From: Corynebacterium auriscanis
Lineage (GTDB): Bacteria; Actinomycetota; Actinomycetes; Mycobacteriales; Mycobacteriaceae
Reading direction: 5' to 3'
Assembly: GCF_030408435.1 (NCBI RefSeq)
Contig: NZ_CP047046.1
Location: 1,532,572-1,596,571 of the forward strand
DNA length: 64,000 bases
Below the pieces are notes generated by a model that was given only the letters and a program-made list of their open reading frames with translations, was not told the DNA's origin and made no database searches. Of this stretch, positions 34,047 to 42,485 are shown in pieces. Made by a program: the position numbers and the translations under genes. The stretch's first letter is position 1; each line of letters starts with the position of its first letter.

Positions 34047-35441
34047 CTAATCGGAGCTAGGCAGCCACTCCCCTACGATGTCCAGCACAACGGGCCCGCC
34101 AACTCTATTGGCCCGAGGGCTCAGTCCGTTCAGGATCGAGAGAATCTGATAGTCGTCGGATCGCGGCTCGCAACGATCGGGCCACGTGGCGACCTGCACG
34201 TGGGAGACTTCGTGACTGAAGCCCATGCAGCCCGCGAAGTAGAAGAGAGAGTTACCTATTTCTCCCGGGCCGACATCGCGAGTGGCGCAGTGGGCGGAAC
34301 CTTCGTCGTTTTCGCCGGTCTCGTCGCTTTCGCCGCTTTCGCCGGCCTCGCCGGTCTCGTCGCCTTCGCCGCTTTCGTCGCTTTCGCCGGCCTCGCCGGT
34401 TTCGTCGCTTTCGTCGGCCTCGCCGGTTTCGTCGCTTTCGTCGACCCTTTCGCTTTCGTCATCTTCATCACCAAGGCGCCCCGCCGCACCATCAGTGGGT
34501 TCATGCTCGTCGTTAAAGCTAACGGAGTGCCCGTACTCCGCCCCAGTGGCAACCCCTAGATGGTGCGAACAAAATCCGTCCCACGGGTCATTCGTCTCGA
34601 TCCCCGCCTCCCAGTTGGTCAGGAAGTGATAGATATCGAGCAGCACGCCCACGCCTTCCGACTCCACCTGCTCAATCGAATCGTCATCAACCCAATCGAA
34701 GCCGCTCTCGTCGCGAGCGCGGTCATCCAGAAAGCTAGAAACCTTCCACGTCAACTCGAACGCCTCTCGCACGCGCTTAATCGGATAATCCTCGATGCCA
34801 CTCATGTTTTCGACCAGCACCTTTCCCCCGGTCGCGCGGTACACATCCACCACAGCTCGGGCAAAGCGCTCGCATTGGACTTGCCACGAGTCCGCATCCT
34901 CCCCGCGCCGCCCCACCAGCAGGTTAAACTTCGACACCCCGGTGAGGTCATGGATGCGGGCGACGGCGTCGATATGAGAAGCAGGCAGCGGTTCGCGATG
35001 CAGCACTCCCCGCTCCCCCGCTGCCATGTCGCCAGCCCAGAGGTTCATCGCGATGAGCTGCAAATTGTTGCTCGTGAGGAAGCTCGTCAAGCGGGCAATC
35101 TCGCGCTCCGTGGGGTCCGGGCGGTCGAATGGCCACCACATTTCTACACGCAGGGGCGAACTTGGGGTGGGCCGGTGCTTTTCTTTCGCCTCGACGCCCC
35201 TACGCCACCCCGCCTCCGTTGTGTGTGGGTAGCCGATCGAGATGTTGTGGGCGGTGATGAGGTCGTGCACGATGCAGTGGGGGTCGGTGGGATCGAGGTC
35301 ATGCACGCTGAGGTTAGGGTCGGCGGGATCGAGATCGCGCACGCTGAGATTAGGGTCGAAGGGATCGAGGTCGACGGGTTGGGCCGCATCGTCGTGCATG
35401 TTGGAGTTCGGTTCGTAAAGAGGGTTGCCATCGTGCATCAT
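34047..35441 (-). CDS. TIM-barrel hydroxypyruvate-isomerase-like protein with acidic repeat insert
   Basis: A 464-residue relative of the Hyi / sugar-isomerase TIM barrels (normally about 260 residues). Barrel landmarks: LQLIAMNLWAGDMAAGERG (about 128-146), KVLVENMSG (metal Glu), GVLLDIYHF (metal Asp) and EVSHVQVATWPDR. Two expansions are odd. Residues 25-55 hold three copies of a DLDPxDPNLSV repeat, and about 305-385 hold an Asp/Glu/Ser/Thr/Gly run built from DESDETGEA-like units, inserted before the last barrel strands. The usual final Glu of the active site is not obvious (LDIVGEW). It may be an altered or inactive enzyme. Confidence 0.65.
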   Translation of the reverse strand: MMHDGNPLYEPNSNMHDDAAQPVDLDPFDPNLSVRDLDPADPNLSVHDLDPTDPHCIVHDLITAHNISIGYPHTTEAGWRRGVEAKEKHRPTPSSPLRVEMWWPFDRPDPTEREIARLTSFLTSNNLQLIAMNLWAGDMAAGERGVLHREPLPASHIDAVARIHDLTGVSKFNLLVGRRGEDADSWQVQCERFARAVVDVYRATGGKVLVENMSGIEDYPIKRVREAFELTWKVSSFLDDRARDESGFDWVDDDSIEQVESEGVGVLLDIYHFLTNWEAGIETNDPWDGFCSHHLGVATGAEYGHSVSFNDEHEPTDGAAGRLGDEDDESERVDESDETGEADESDETGEAGESDESGEGDETGEAGESGESDETGENDEGSAHCATRDVGPGEIGNSLFYFAGCMGFSHEVSHVQVATWPDRCEPRSDDYQILSILNGLSPRANRVGGPVVLDIVGEWLPSSD

Positions 35442-35537
35442 GTCGTAAGTGTGGCACAGGGAGGGCCTCCTGAGGTGGCAGTTGGATGTTTGTTTTTACG
35501 CATTGAGGAGCTCCCGCCGCGCTCATGCCCGTGCCCG

Positions 35538-36984
35538 AGGGTGTCAGATGGTTTGTGTGGGGGGTTCCACCACATAGTCTGAAGGATGAACCATTATGAC
35601 AACTATGTCTCCGAAGAAACATCAGAACGCTGATCAGGTTAAGGCTGTTTCCAACAGGATCATGGCGAGCCCGGAATTATCGAAACTGATAGGTGAGCTA
35701 GCCCAGGCTGCCGATGGCGACATCAACGCGCTTGTCCGCGGGGTGCTGCAGTCATCGATCAACAGCGGCCTGGCCGCTGAAATGGAGGCGCACCTGGGTT
35801 ATGAATCCGGTGACCGTACGGCAAAGGCCGCTGCGGGGCAGACAAACCATCGCAATGGTAGTTATTCAAAAACAGTCGATACGAACTACGGGCCGATCGA
35901 GATTGACATTCCCCGTGATCGTGATGGTTCGTTTATCCCGCGAATGGTTCCCAAAGGCGCCCGTCGGATTACAGAGCTGGATGACATGATCGTGTCCTTG
36001 TATGCCGGCGGCATGACGATTAGGGATATCCAGCACCATATTCACACCTCCTATGGGGTGGATATGTCCCATGAGACGATCAGCAACGTCACCGATTCGG
36101 TGCTGGATGCCGTCATGCAGTGGCAGCACCGCAAGCTGGATGCGTTTTATCCCATCATGTTTTTGGATGCCATCCGCATCAACGTCCGCGACGGTGGCAG
36201 AGTCGTCAACAAAGCGGCCCACATTGCTGTAGGCATTGACCTCGACGGAATCAAACACATCCTCGGCATCTGGGTTGCCGCCAATGAGGGTGCATCGTTT
36301 TGGTCAGGGGTATGCGCAGAACTAGCCAACCGCGGAATCGAAGACGTCTTCATCGTTGCCTGTGACGGACTTAAAGGTCTGCCGGAAGCCATTGAAGCAA
36401 CCTGGCCGCATTCACTCGTGCAGACCTGTGTGGTGCATCTGATCCGTAACGCCAACAAATACGTCGCTTACGGTGACCGCAAAGCCGTCTCCGCCGCGCT
36501 AAAAGAGGTCTACACGGCAGTCAATGAGACCGAAGCACGCAGCGCGCTTAACCGGTTTGCTGACAGTGAACTCGGTAAGAAATACCCACAATCTGTCTTG
36601 GTATGGGAACGCGCCTGGGAGAGGTTTGTACCGTTTCTGCAGTTCACCCCGCAGGTGCGGAAAATGGTCTACACGACCAACGCGATCGAATCACTCAATA
36701 GTGAACTGCGTAAAGCCACCCGCAATCGCATCCAGTTCCCCAACGATATCGCTGCAGTAAAAGCACTGTGGTTGACGATCTGCACGATCGAAGACAAGCG
36801 AGCACTCAAGCGTGCAAAGAAAGCGAAAGGGGCACCGAAACCAGATAAATCAGGACGCATAATCGAAGGGAGAACAACCGTCGGCTGGATGGAAGCACTC
36901 AACCAAATGATCGTCGCCTACCCCGACCGATTCGCCCCATACATCTAGAAAACAAACCTCCACACACAAAAAACTTGACACGCC
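35538..36984 (+). mobile_element. IS256-family insertion sequence, 1447 bp
   Basis: Imperfect terminal inverted repeats: left AGGGTGTCAGATGGTTTGTG from 35538, right (reverse complement) GGCGTGTCAAGTTTTTTGTG ending at 36984. A flush direct repeat CCCGTGCCCG flanks it (35528-35537 and 36985-36994); IS256 elements usually duplicate 8-9 bp. One intact transposase gene lies inside. The element sits inside a C-rich intergenic repeat whose sister copies begin at about 37167 and 37311. Confidence 0.85.
35596..36948 (+). CDS. IS256/Mutator-family transposase
   Basis: A 450-residue DDE transposase. Family landmarks: PRDRDGSFIPRMVPKG (about 115), SLYAGGMTIRDIQ (about 133), then the catalytic region with FLDAIRINVRDGG (first Asp), VACDGLKGLPEAI (second Asp), QTCVVHLIRN, and TTNAIESLNSELRKATRNR containing the conserved Glu. 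The frame is intact, so the element is potentially mobile. Start ATG at 35596, 58 bp inside the left end. Confidence 0.95.
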   Translation: MTTMSPKKHQNADQVKAVSNRIMASPELSKLIGELAQAADGDINALVRGVLQSSINSGLAAEMEAHLGYESGDRTAKAAAGQTNHRNGSYSKTVDTNYGPIEIDIPRDRDGSFIPRMVPKGARRITELDDMIVSLYAGGMTIRDIQHHIHTSYGVDMSHETISNVTDSVLDAVMQWQHRKLDAFYPIMFLDAIRINVRDGGRVVNKAAHIAVGIDLDGIKHILGIWVAANEGASFWSGVCAELANRGIEDVFIVACDGLKGLPEAIEATWPHSLVQTCVVHLIRNANKYVAYGDRKAVSAALKEVYTAVNETEARSALNRFADSELGKKYPQSVLVWERAWERFVPFLQFTPQVRKMVYTTNAIESLNSELRKATRNRIQFPNDIAAVKALWLTICTIEDKRALKRAKKAKGAPKPDKSGRIIEGRTTVGWMEALNQMIVAYPDRFAPYI

Positions 36985-37353
36985 CCCGTGCCCGCGTCCG
37001 TGCCCCGCCAGCACCAGCACCATCACCACCACTAGCACCATCACGATCGCCAGCACTAGCACCAGCATCATCAACACGATCAGTATCACGATCACCAGCA
37101 CCTGGCAGCATTAGCAGAACGAAAAGACCACAACACACACTCGCACGCGCATCTCATTCTGCTTTGCGCACATTGAGGAGTCCCCGCCGCGCCCACACCC
37201 GCGCCCCGCCAGCACCACCACCAGCACCATCACGATCGCCAGCACCTGGCCGCATTAGCAGAACGAAAAGACCACAACACACACTCACACGCGCATCTCA
37301 TTCTGCTTTGCGCACATTGAGGAGCCCCCGCCGCGCCCACACCCGCGCCCATG
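36985..37353. repeat. C-rich compound repeat with two R1 copies (37114-37162, 37258-37306)
   Basis: Units of about 145 bp run CGCATTGAGGAG, then CCGCCGCGCCCA, then CCAGCACCA/ATCACGATCGCC triplet-like tracts, then an R1 element (49 nt each). The first unit starts left of the IS (about 35500), was split by it and resumes here. The R1 copies have middles starting AGACCACAACACACAC. No coding function is visible. Confidence 0.85.
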
Positions 37354-37355
37354 CC

Positions 37356-37463
37356 CTTTCCACGCCCCCTCACAGCACGTCCGCAGTCAAGTTTTCCACG
37401 CCCCTTCACAGCACGTCCGCAGTCAAGTTTTCCACGCCGCTTCACAGCACGTCCGCAGTCAAG
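37356..37463. repeat. Three contiguous 36-bp iteron-like repeats
   Basis: The unit TTTTCCACGCCCCTTCACAG plus CACGTCCGCAGTCAAG occurs at 37356-37391, 37392-37427 and 37428-37463, nearly identical. Each starts with TTTTCCACG (first copy CTTTCCACG), close to a DnaA box. Confidence 0.9.
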
Positions 37464-37479
37464 TTTTTCTCCGCCCCCA

Positions 37480-37515
37480 TGTGGAAAACCCGCTGTAAAG
37501 CAGGAGTTATCCACA
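37480..37515. promoter_or_regulatory. DnaA-box-like pair
   Basis: TTATCCACA at 37507-37515 is a perfect consensus DnaA box. TGTGGAAAA at 37480-37488 is a near-consensus box in the other orientation. They follow directly on the 36-bp iteron array. Confidence 0.5.
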
Positions 37516-37653
37516 TGTCACGTCTTTGGCCCTCCCCTGCCCAGGTTCCACATGGTTAATTCAATAGCGGGGGTCGGGGCGCTCCAGAGGGGGTTACAGG
37601 AGCGCCCCACGACCACCCGGGGTGAGATTCGTGAGGGGAGAAAGGGGGCGTCG

Positions 37654-38781
37654 ATGAGAAAAGAACCGTGGCCCGAGGCATGGCCGAGGGGACGGCGGCA
37701 ATCAAGAATGGTGCGCGTGACTAGGAGTTTTGGGGTGGAGCGCCTACCGGAGGCGCACCGCGACGGGTCGATTCTGCCGATGACGATCCGGTTGCGTGCG
37801 CATGCAATGGAGCATCCCACGTTGGTGCTGACCGGCTGGGCCGCGCTGCATGTGCTGGGGTTGCCTGCGTTTTGCAATGACATGCCCGTGGAGGTGGTGA
37901 GCCGCACGAACAAGCGGGCGAGTTCCGTGCGCGCGGTGCAGCATGTGAAATACGACGGGGCCGTGCCGCTGGCGGACCAAACGCTGTTCGATTCAGCACA
38001 TTTCGAATTACCCGGCGATGTGCAGGCCGTCTGCGCGGAGGAGGCGCTCGTGCGCTGTCTAATTTCCGTGCTGAAGGGACGGAACGCGTGGAAGCTGCCG
38101 GGGATGCCCGATTTGTGCGGGGCGTGCCACCTCAGCGCCCACGAAATCCGCGCAGTCCAGCTCATCGACGCCGTTCGCCGGCACATTCCGCTCGATTCTG
38201 GCGTGATCGCCGAGCGCGCGCGTGGGCGCGTGAGCAGGCGCAGGTTAAAGCGACTGTGGGCGCTGTCGGTGCAGAACGCGGATTCGCCGCCCGAGACCGT
38301 TCTCCGCCTGCTGGTGCGGGACCTGCTGCCCGACGTGGCACCACAGGTGCCAGTGTACGAGACGGTGGCGGGGCGCGCGGAACCCTTCGCGCCGGCGTCT
38401 GCGCTTCCTTTCTCGTCGGCTGATTGCTCGGCGGGTATTCCGGACGACTCGGCGGGTATTTTGGACGACTTTTCTTTGGACGACGCCACATTCTCCCAAC
38501 TCGCAGAGTCGGAGGAATTACCGATGTCCTCGGGCGGGCAAGCGCGTCCATGGCGGAGCAAGATTCTGACACGAATCGATTTGGCATCGAGAAAGTACTG
38601 GCTGGCGCTGTTTTACGACGGTTCTCACCATAACGATCCCGCGCAGCGCGAACACGATGCGATGGTGGACCGTGTGCTGCAAGCGCGCGGGGCGACAGTG
38701 CTGCGGTTCACGGCTTCGAGCATGCGCGATCCCTTTATGGTTAGGCGGCATGTGCAGCAAGTAATTGCACGGGCTCGGTAG
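37654..38781 (+). CDS. Uncharacterised protein with AbiEi-like N-part and Vsr/DUF559-like nuclease end
   Basis: 375 residues from ATG 37654, preceded by GAAAGGGGGCG; the frame is open further upstream only through repeats. The N-terminal two thirds (LVLTGWAALHVLGLPAF, AEEALVRCLISVLKG) resemble the 'type IV antitoxin AbiEi-like' proteins common in actinobacteria. The last 75 residues have KYWLALFYDGSHH, then REHDAMVDRVLQARGATVLRF, as in DUF559/Vsr-like PD-(D/E)xK nucleases (DG, then Q/R-x-Hx4D, then VLRF). Residues 245-300 are a low-complexity linker. R1 arrays lie on both sides. The substrate is unknown. Confidence 0.6.
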   Translation: MRKEPWPEAWPRGRRQSRMVRVTRSFGVERLPEAHRDGSILPMTIRLRAHAMEHPTLVLTGWAALHVLGLPAFCNDMPVEVVSRTNKRASSVRAVQHVKYDGAVPLADQTLFDSAHFELPGDVQAVCAEEALVRCLISVLKGRNAWKLPGMPDLCGACHLSAHEIRAVQLIDAVRRHIPLDSGVIAERARGRVSRRRLKRLWALSVQNADSPPETVLRLLVRDLLPDVAPQVPVYETVAGRAEPFAPASALPFSSADCSAGIPDDSAGILDDFSLDDATFSQLAESEELPMSSGGQARPWRSKILTRIDLASRKYWLALFYDGSHHNDPAQREHDAMVDRVLQARGATVLRFTASSMRDPFMVRRHVQQVIARAR

Positions 38782-38865
38782 GGTTTGCGCCGCAGGGATG
38801 GCGGCGCAAACCTCGCGGCCGTTGGTTTCTGTATTTCCGCTCTTTAATTCTCAAGCTGATACCCC

Positions 38866-39300
38866 CACCACGCACCGCACCATCCACAAAAAGCAGAACG
38901 AAATAACACCCCCACGCAACGCCCGCAACATCTCACTCTGCAAACCCAACAAGCCACTCGCTCCACCCAGAGCAGTGCCCCACCACGCACCGCACCATCC
39001 CCGAAAAGCAGAACGAAACAACACCCCCACACAACGCCCGCAACATCTCACTCTGCAAACCCAACAGGCCACCCGTTCCACCCAGAGCAGTGCCCCACCA
39101 CACACCGCACCATCCACAAAAAGCAGAACGAAACAACACCCCCACGCAACACCCGCAACATCTCACTCTGCAAACCCAACAGGCCACCCGTTCCACCCAG
39201 AGCAGTGCCCCACCACACACCGCACCATCCACAAAAAGCAGAACGAAACAACACCCCCACGCAACACCCGCAACATCTCACTCTGCAAACCCAACAGGAC
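38866..39300 (+). repeat. 115-bp tandem array with four R1 copies
   Basis: Units repeat with an exact 115-bp period. R1 copies lie at 38893-38941, 39008-39056, 39123-39171 and 39238-39286, each 49 nt, with right arms CATCTCACTCTGC. Between them is a shared spacer containing AAACCCAACAGGCCACCCG and CAGAGCAGTGCCCCACCAC. 38782-38865 and 39301-39489 show nothing else. Confidence 0.95.
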
Positions 39301-39489
39301 GGGAACAGGGCACGAGGTTTTTCATCACGTCTGGAACGCGGTAAGCATCGATTACCCGTGGAGAGCTGGAAACGGGAGTAGATGAGCACCGCGAGCAGTA
39401 GAGTCATCCAAAAGCAACAAATTCACTGATTGGGACGGCAGGAAGGGCGGAAGTTGTCAGATCCGCGGGAAGCTCAGGAAAAGCACGCC

Positions 39490-40527
39490 ATGGAAAAACC
39501 GCAGAAGCCGTGGAACGAGTACGAATCAACAGAGAATCGCGCGGGGCATACAGAGCTGGGACAGCACGGACTGCGGGATGAGGGCGAGCGGCGAGATCGC
39601 TCGGACCGGAAAGTGGCCGTCATTACCGGCGCTGGGTCTGGACTGGGACGGCTGTTCGCGCAAGAACTGGCTAGGAAAGGATGGTCGATCGTTGCGGTAG
39701 GGCGCACACGCTCTTCGTTGGAGGAAACCATTGCGTCACTGGAAAAATCGCTGAGTGACGGGTTCAACGAGGAAAACTCGACCGGACAAAACGAAACGAA
39801 CACGCAAACCCAACAGCCCACCACCGGAGCACACCCCACCGGACAAAACGACGTGAACGCGCAAACCCGACAGCCCACCACCGGAACACACCCCACCGGA
39901 CAAAACGACGTGAACGCGCAGGTCGAACCGGGCACCCCCGCCTCGCCCCACGAGGCCCACGCGCATCGGCATCTTGCCGTGACGTGCGATGTTGGGGATG
40001 AGGTTGGCGTCGAGAAAATGTTTGAAGAAGCAACCGCAACCTTCGGACGCCTAGATCTCCTGGTCAACAACGCCGGCGCCCCCGGCCCCACCGGTGAAAT
40101 CGACACGATCAACATCGAGGACTTCGACCGGACCGTGCGCACCAACCTGCGCGGGGCGTTTCTGTGCACGCAGGGGGCGTTCGCGTGGATGAAGGCACAC
40201 GGCGGCGGGCGAATCATCAACAACGGTTCGATCGCCGCGACTCGCCCGCGCCCGGCAGCCGCCACGTACGCGGCGACGAAAGCCGCGATCGCGAGCCTCA
40301 CGGTCAGCACCAACCTCGACGGCCGCCCGTACGCGATTCGCGCCACGGAGCTGGACATCGGCAACGCTCGCACGGACCTTTTGGGAAGTTTTACGTCCTC
40401 TGAACCCATGTTCGACGCCACCCGCGCCGCCCAACTTCTCGCCTCCGTGGCGGACTTGCCGCTGGATGTGTGCGTGGATCAGGTGACGGTGACCGCGGCG
40501 GGGATGCCTTACTTGGGGCGGGGGTGA
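39490..40527 (+). CDS. Short-chain dehydrogenase/reductase with repeat insert
   Basis: 345 residues from ATG 39490 (AGGAAAA just upstream; a TTG at 39430 gives 20 more). Classical SDR: TGAGSGLG nucleotide-binding motif (about 49-56), NNAG, and the catalytic Ser in NGSIA with YAATK (Tyr-Lys). Between the second strand/helix and the DV strand (about 105-155) is an insert of three 19-residue units (TGQNDVNAQTRQPTTGTHP-like), encoded by 57-bp direct repeats. This loop probably lies outside the fold. The substrate cannot be told. The 3' end of the gene is tandemly copied downstream. Confidence 0.85.
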   Translation: MEKPQKPWNEYESTENRAGHTELGQHGLRDEGERRDRSDRKVAVITGAGSGLGRLFAQELARKGWSIVAVGRTRSSLEETIASLEKSLSDGFNEENSTGQNETNTQTQQPTTGAHPTGQNDVNAQTRQPTTGTHPTGQNDVNAQVEPGTPASPHEAHAHRHLAVTCDVGDEVGVEKMFEEATATFGRLDLLVNNAGAPGPTGEIDTINIEDFDRTVRTNLRGAFLCTQGAFAWMKAHGGGRIINNGSIAATRPRPAAATYAATKAAIASLTVSTNLDGRPYAIRATELDIGNARTDLLGSFTSSEPMFDATRAAQLLASVADLPLDVCVDQVTVTAAGMPYLGRG

Positions 40528-40790
40528 GTGGGCGGAGGTGAGCGGACGGTGGTTGCACATGATCGTTACGGGGAGCCCATAACGGGATCGGGGTGAGTGG
40601 GCGGTGGTGACGGTGACCGCGGCGGAGATGCCTTACTTGGGGCGGGGGTGAGTGGGCGGAGGTGACGGTGACCGCGGCGGAGATGCCTTACTTGGGGCGG
40701 GACCTGGGTCAGGGGTGAGTGGGCGGTGGTTGCAAATGAACGTTACGGGGAACCCATGACGGTATCGGGGTGAGTGGGCGGGAATGCACA
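40528..40790. repeat. Tandem copies of the SDR gene 3' end
   Basis: The last 45 bp of the SDR gene (GTGACGGTGACCGCGGCGG through the stop in GGGGGTGA) recur at 40607-40651 and, partly, at 40662-40702, with one base changed. A second motif, GGTGAGTGGGCGG plus TTACGGGGA, is interleaved and repeated. 40791-40921 has no gene. Confidence 0.9.
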
Positions 40791-40944
40791 CCGAGGAGAC
40801 TGCGGCGTAAGCGCGGCCGGGGAGCGCCGAAAATGCGCCCGGCGAGGCATGCCTATGTAAGGCACGGCGAGTGCTGCGGGGCGTAAAGGGGTTAGCGCGT
40901 GTGGGCGGCACCGCCCTCGAATCGGTTTTGTCCGACGCGCTTAG

Positions 40945-40957
40945 TAGACTTAAGCGC
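40945..40957 (+). promoter_or_regulatory. -10 box of a probable leaderless menF transcript
   Basis: TAGACT at 40945-40950 lies 7 nt before the ATG at 40958, and there is no ribosome site. This spacing predicts transcription from, or very near, the start codon. The -35 (TCGGTT near 40922) is weak. Confidence 0.5.
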
Positions 40958-42109
40958 ATGACTGCAGAGCACCAGAGACCGGCCACCGCCCCGGATTTTT
41001 TGCTCTCGCGTCCCCATAGCAGCATCCGGACGCAGGGTCGAAAAGCCTCGTACCCGGATCCTTTCGAAGCTGCCCAAGCGCTGCACGACGGGCACGTGGA
41101 TCTGCTCGTGGGCGCTATTCCATTCAAGACCAGTTTCCGCGCCGCGCTAGTACAACCCGAATCGGTTGTGGTCAGCGAAGGGCCGCTAGAGCCACCCGCG
41201 TTTTTCCGGGGACAGAACGCGGCGGAATCGTTGCGGGTTTCATCCATCATCCCGGTGACCAGTCTGAATGAACACAAGGCCGCGGTTGCCGCCGCCATTG
41301 CCACGATCCAGCAGACACGTTTGGAAAAGGTGGTGCTGGCGCGCGCCGTCGATGTCACGTTCGAAAACGAGCCGGACCCGCTGTTGGTGGCTGCGCGCCT
41401 CATTGACCTTTCCGCAAACCGCGACGGGTTTGCCGTGGACTTGTCTGCGACTGGCCGCGATGAAGACGAGGGGGCTACTTTCGTAGGCTCTTCGCCAGAG
41501 ATGCTGGTGCGCCGGGAAAACCGCATTGTGACGGCCTTCCCTTTGGCGGGTTCCGCGCCACGCACGGGCGTGGCCAGCATCGATGATCAGGCGGCGCGTG
41601 ACCTGTTGATGTCGGATAAAAACCAAAGCGAGCACAAGTTGGTTGTGGATCATTACCGCAATGTCCTCGAGCCGCTATGCCAGAACCTCGACATTCCGAC
41701 CGAGCCGGACATTCACGAGACCACCGAGGTCATTCACCTAGGCACGGCCATTCGCGGCGAGCTGAAGGAAGAATACGCACATTATTCGGCCCTCGATCTT
41801 GCGCTAATGCTTCACCCCACGCCTGCCATCGGGGGTACTCCTATCGATGACGCCATCGGCATCATCGAAGAGGTTGAACAACCGCGGGAGTTTTATGCCG
41901 GTGCGGTTGGGTGGTGCGATGCCGCTGGTGATGGTGAGTATATGGTTGCGATCCGCTGCTGTGTCATGGAGGGGGTGATGGCCCGTGCTTGGGCCGGCGG
42001 TGGAATTGTGGCTGATTCGGATCCTGAGGAAGAGGCCACAGAGACTACGGCCAAGCTGCAGACGGCGCTGCGGGCACTGAACGTGCCCGCAGCGATGCGC
42101 CAGGTGTAG
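40958..42109 (+). CDS. menF: Isochorismate synthase
   Basis: A 383-residue chorismate-binding enzyme converting chorismate to isochorismate for menaquinone (or, if a siderophore locus exists elsewhere, salicylate). Family features: LEKVVLARAVDV (about 120-131), FVGSSPEMLVRRE (about 176), the AFPLAGSAPRTG region and SEHKLVVDHYRN, HLGTAIRGEL, LHPTPAIGGTP, and FYAGAVGWCDAAGDGE with the metal-binding Glu. I chose ATG 40958 since the upstream 29 codons overlap the repeat tail. It is convergent with the FAH gene, with a strong hairpin between. Confidence 0.9.
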   Translation: MTAEHQRPATAPDFLLSRPHSSIRTQGRKASYPDPFEAAQALHDGHVDLLVGAIPFKTSFRAALVQPESVVVSEGPLEPPAFFRGQNAAESLRVSSIIPVTSLNEHKAAVAAAIATIQQTRLEKVVLARAVDVTFENEPDPLLVAARLIDLSANRDGFAVDLSATGRDEDEGATFVGSSPEMLVRRENRIVTAFPLAGSAPRTGVASIDDQAARDLLMSDKNQSEHKLVVDHYRNVLEPLCQNLDIPTEPDIHETTEVIHLGTAIRGELKEEYAHYSALDLALMLHPTPAIGGTPIDDAIGIIEEVEQPREFYAGAVGWCDAAGDGEYMVAIRCCVMEGVMARAWAGGGIVADSDPEEEATETTAKLQTALRALNVPAAMRQV

Positions 42110-42199
42110 CGGGCCGGAGCCGCCACACCTGCCCGGGCAGTGCGCACATTGCGTTATGAGGTGCGCCTGCCCCGCTTTCGCTCCCCTACCTGCGCACAT

Positions 42200-42446
42200 T
42201 TCGTGCTCGCCCATCCCCCCCAACTGCAAGAAGTGCTAGTTGCCCTCGTAGGTGCATTCAAGGTTCCGCATCTCGTGCTCACCCAACCCCCCCCAACTGC
42301 AAGAAGTGCTAGTTGCCCTCGTAGGTGCGTCCAAGGTTCCGCATCTCGTGCTCGCCCAACCCCCCCAACTGCAAGAAGTGCTGGTTGCTCTCGTGGGTGC
42401 GTCCAAGGTTCCGCATCTCATGCTCGCCCATCCCCCAACTGCGAAG
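42200..42446. repeat. ~72-bp tandem repeat, 3.5 copies
   Basis: Unit landmark CAACTGCAAGAAGTGCTAGT at 42221, 42294, 42366 and a partial at 42436. Each unit continues TTGCCCTCGTAGGTGC, AAGGTTCCGCATCTCGTGCT, CGCCCA. It fills most of the gap between menF and the FAH gene. Confidence 0.9.
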
Positions 42447-42476
42447 AAGTGGGGCACCACCGGTGGTGCCCCACTT
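42447..42476. terminator. 30-bp perfect palindrome, bidirectional terminator
   Basis: AAGTGGGGCACCACC/GGTGGTGCCCCACTT, between the convergent menF and FAH genes, 10 bp from the latter's stop. Flanking T-runs are short (TTTCG). Confidence 0.75.
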
Positions 42477-42485
42477 TCGTGTCAG

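Noticed and set aside
37356..37515. Chromosomal oriC
   Set aside because: No dnaA, dnaN or gyr genes nearby, and no AT-rich unwinding region; kept only as a DnaA-box cluster.
37351..37653. Upstream extension of the nuclease-like gene through the 36-bp repeats
   Set aside because: The extra 100 codons come entirely from the repeat and spacer; ATG 37654 with a purine-rich site is a simpler start.
38866..39300. Array of repeats resembling a CRISPR
   Set aside because: The 115-bp units repeat almost completely, including the 'spacers', and no cas gene is near. It is a tandem array of R1 plus a common spacer.
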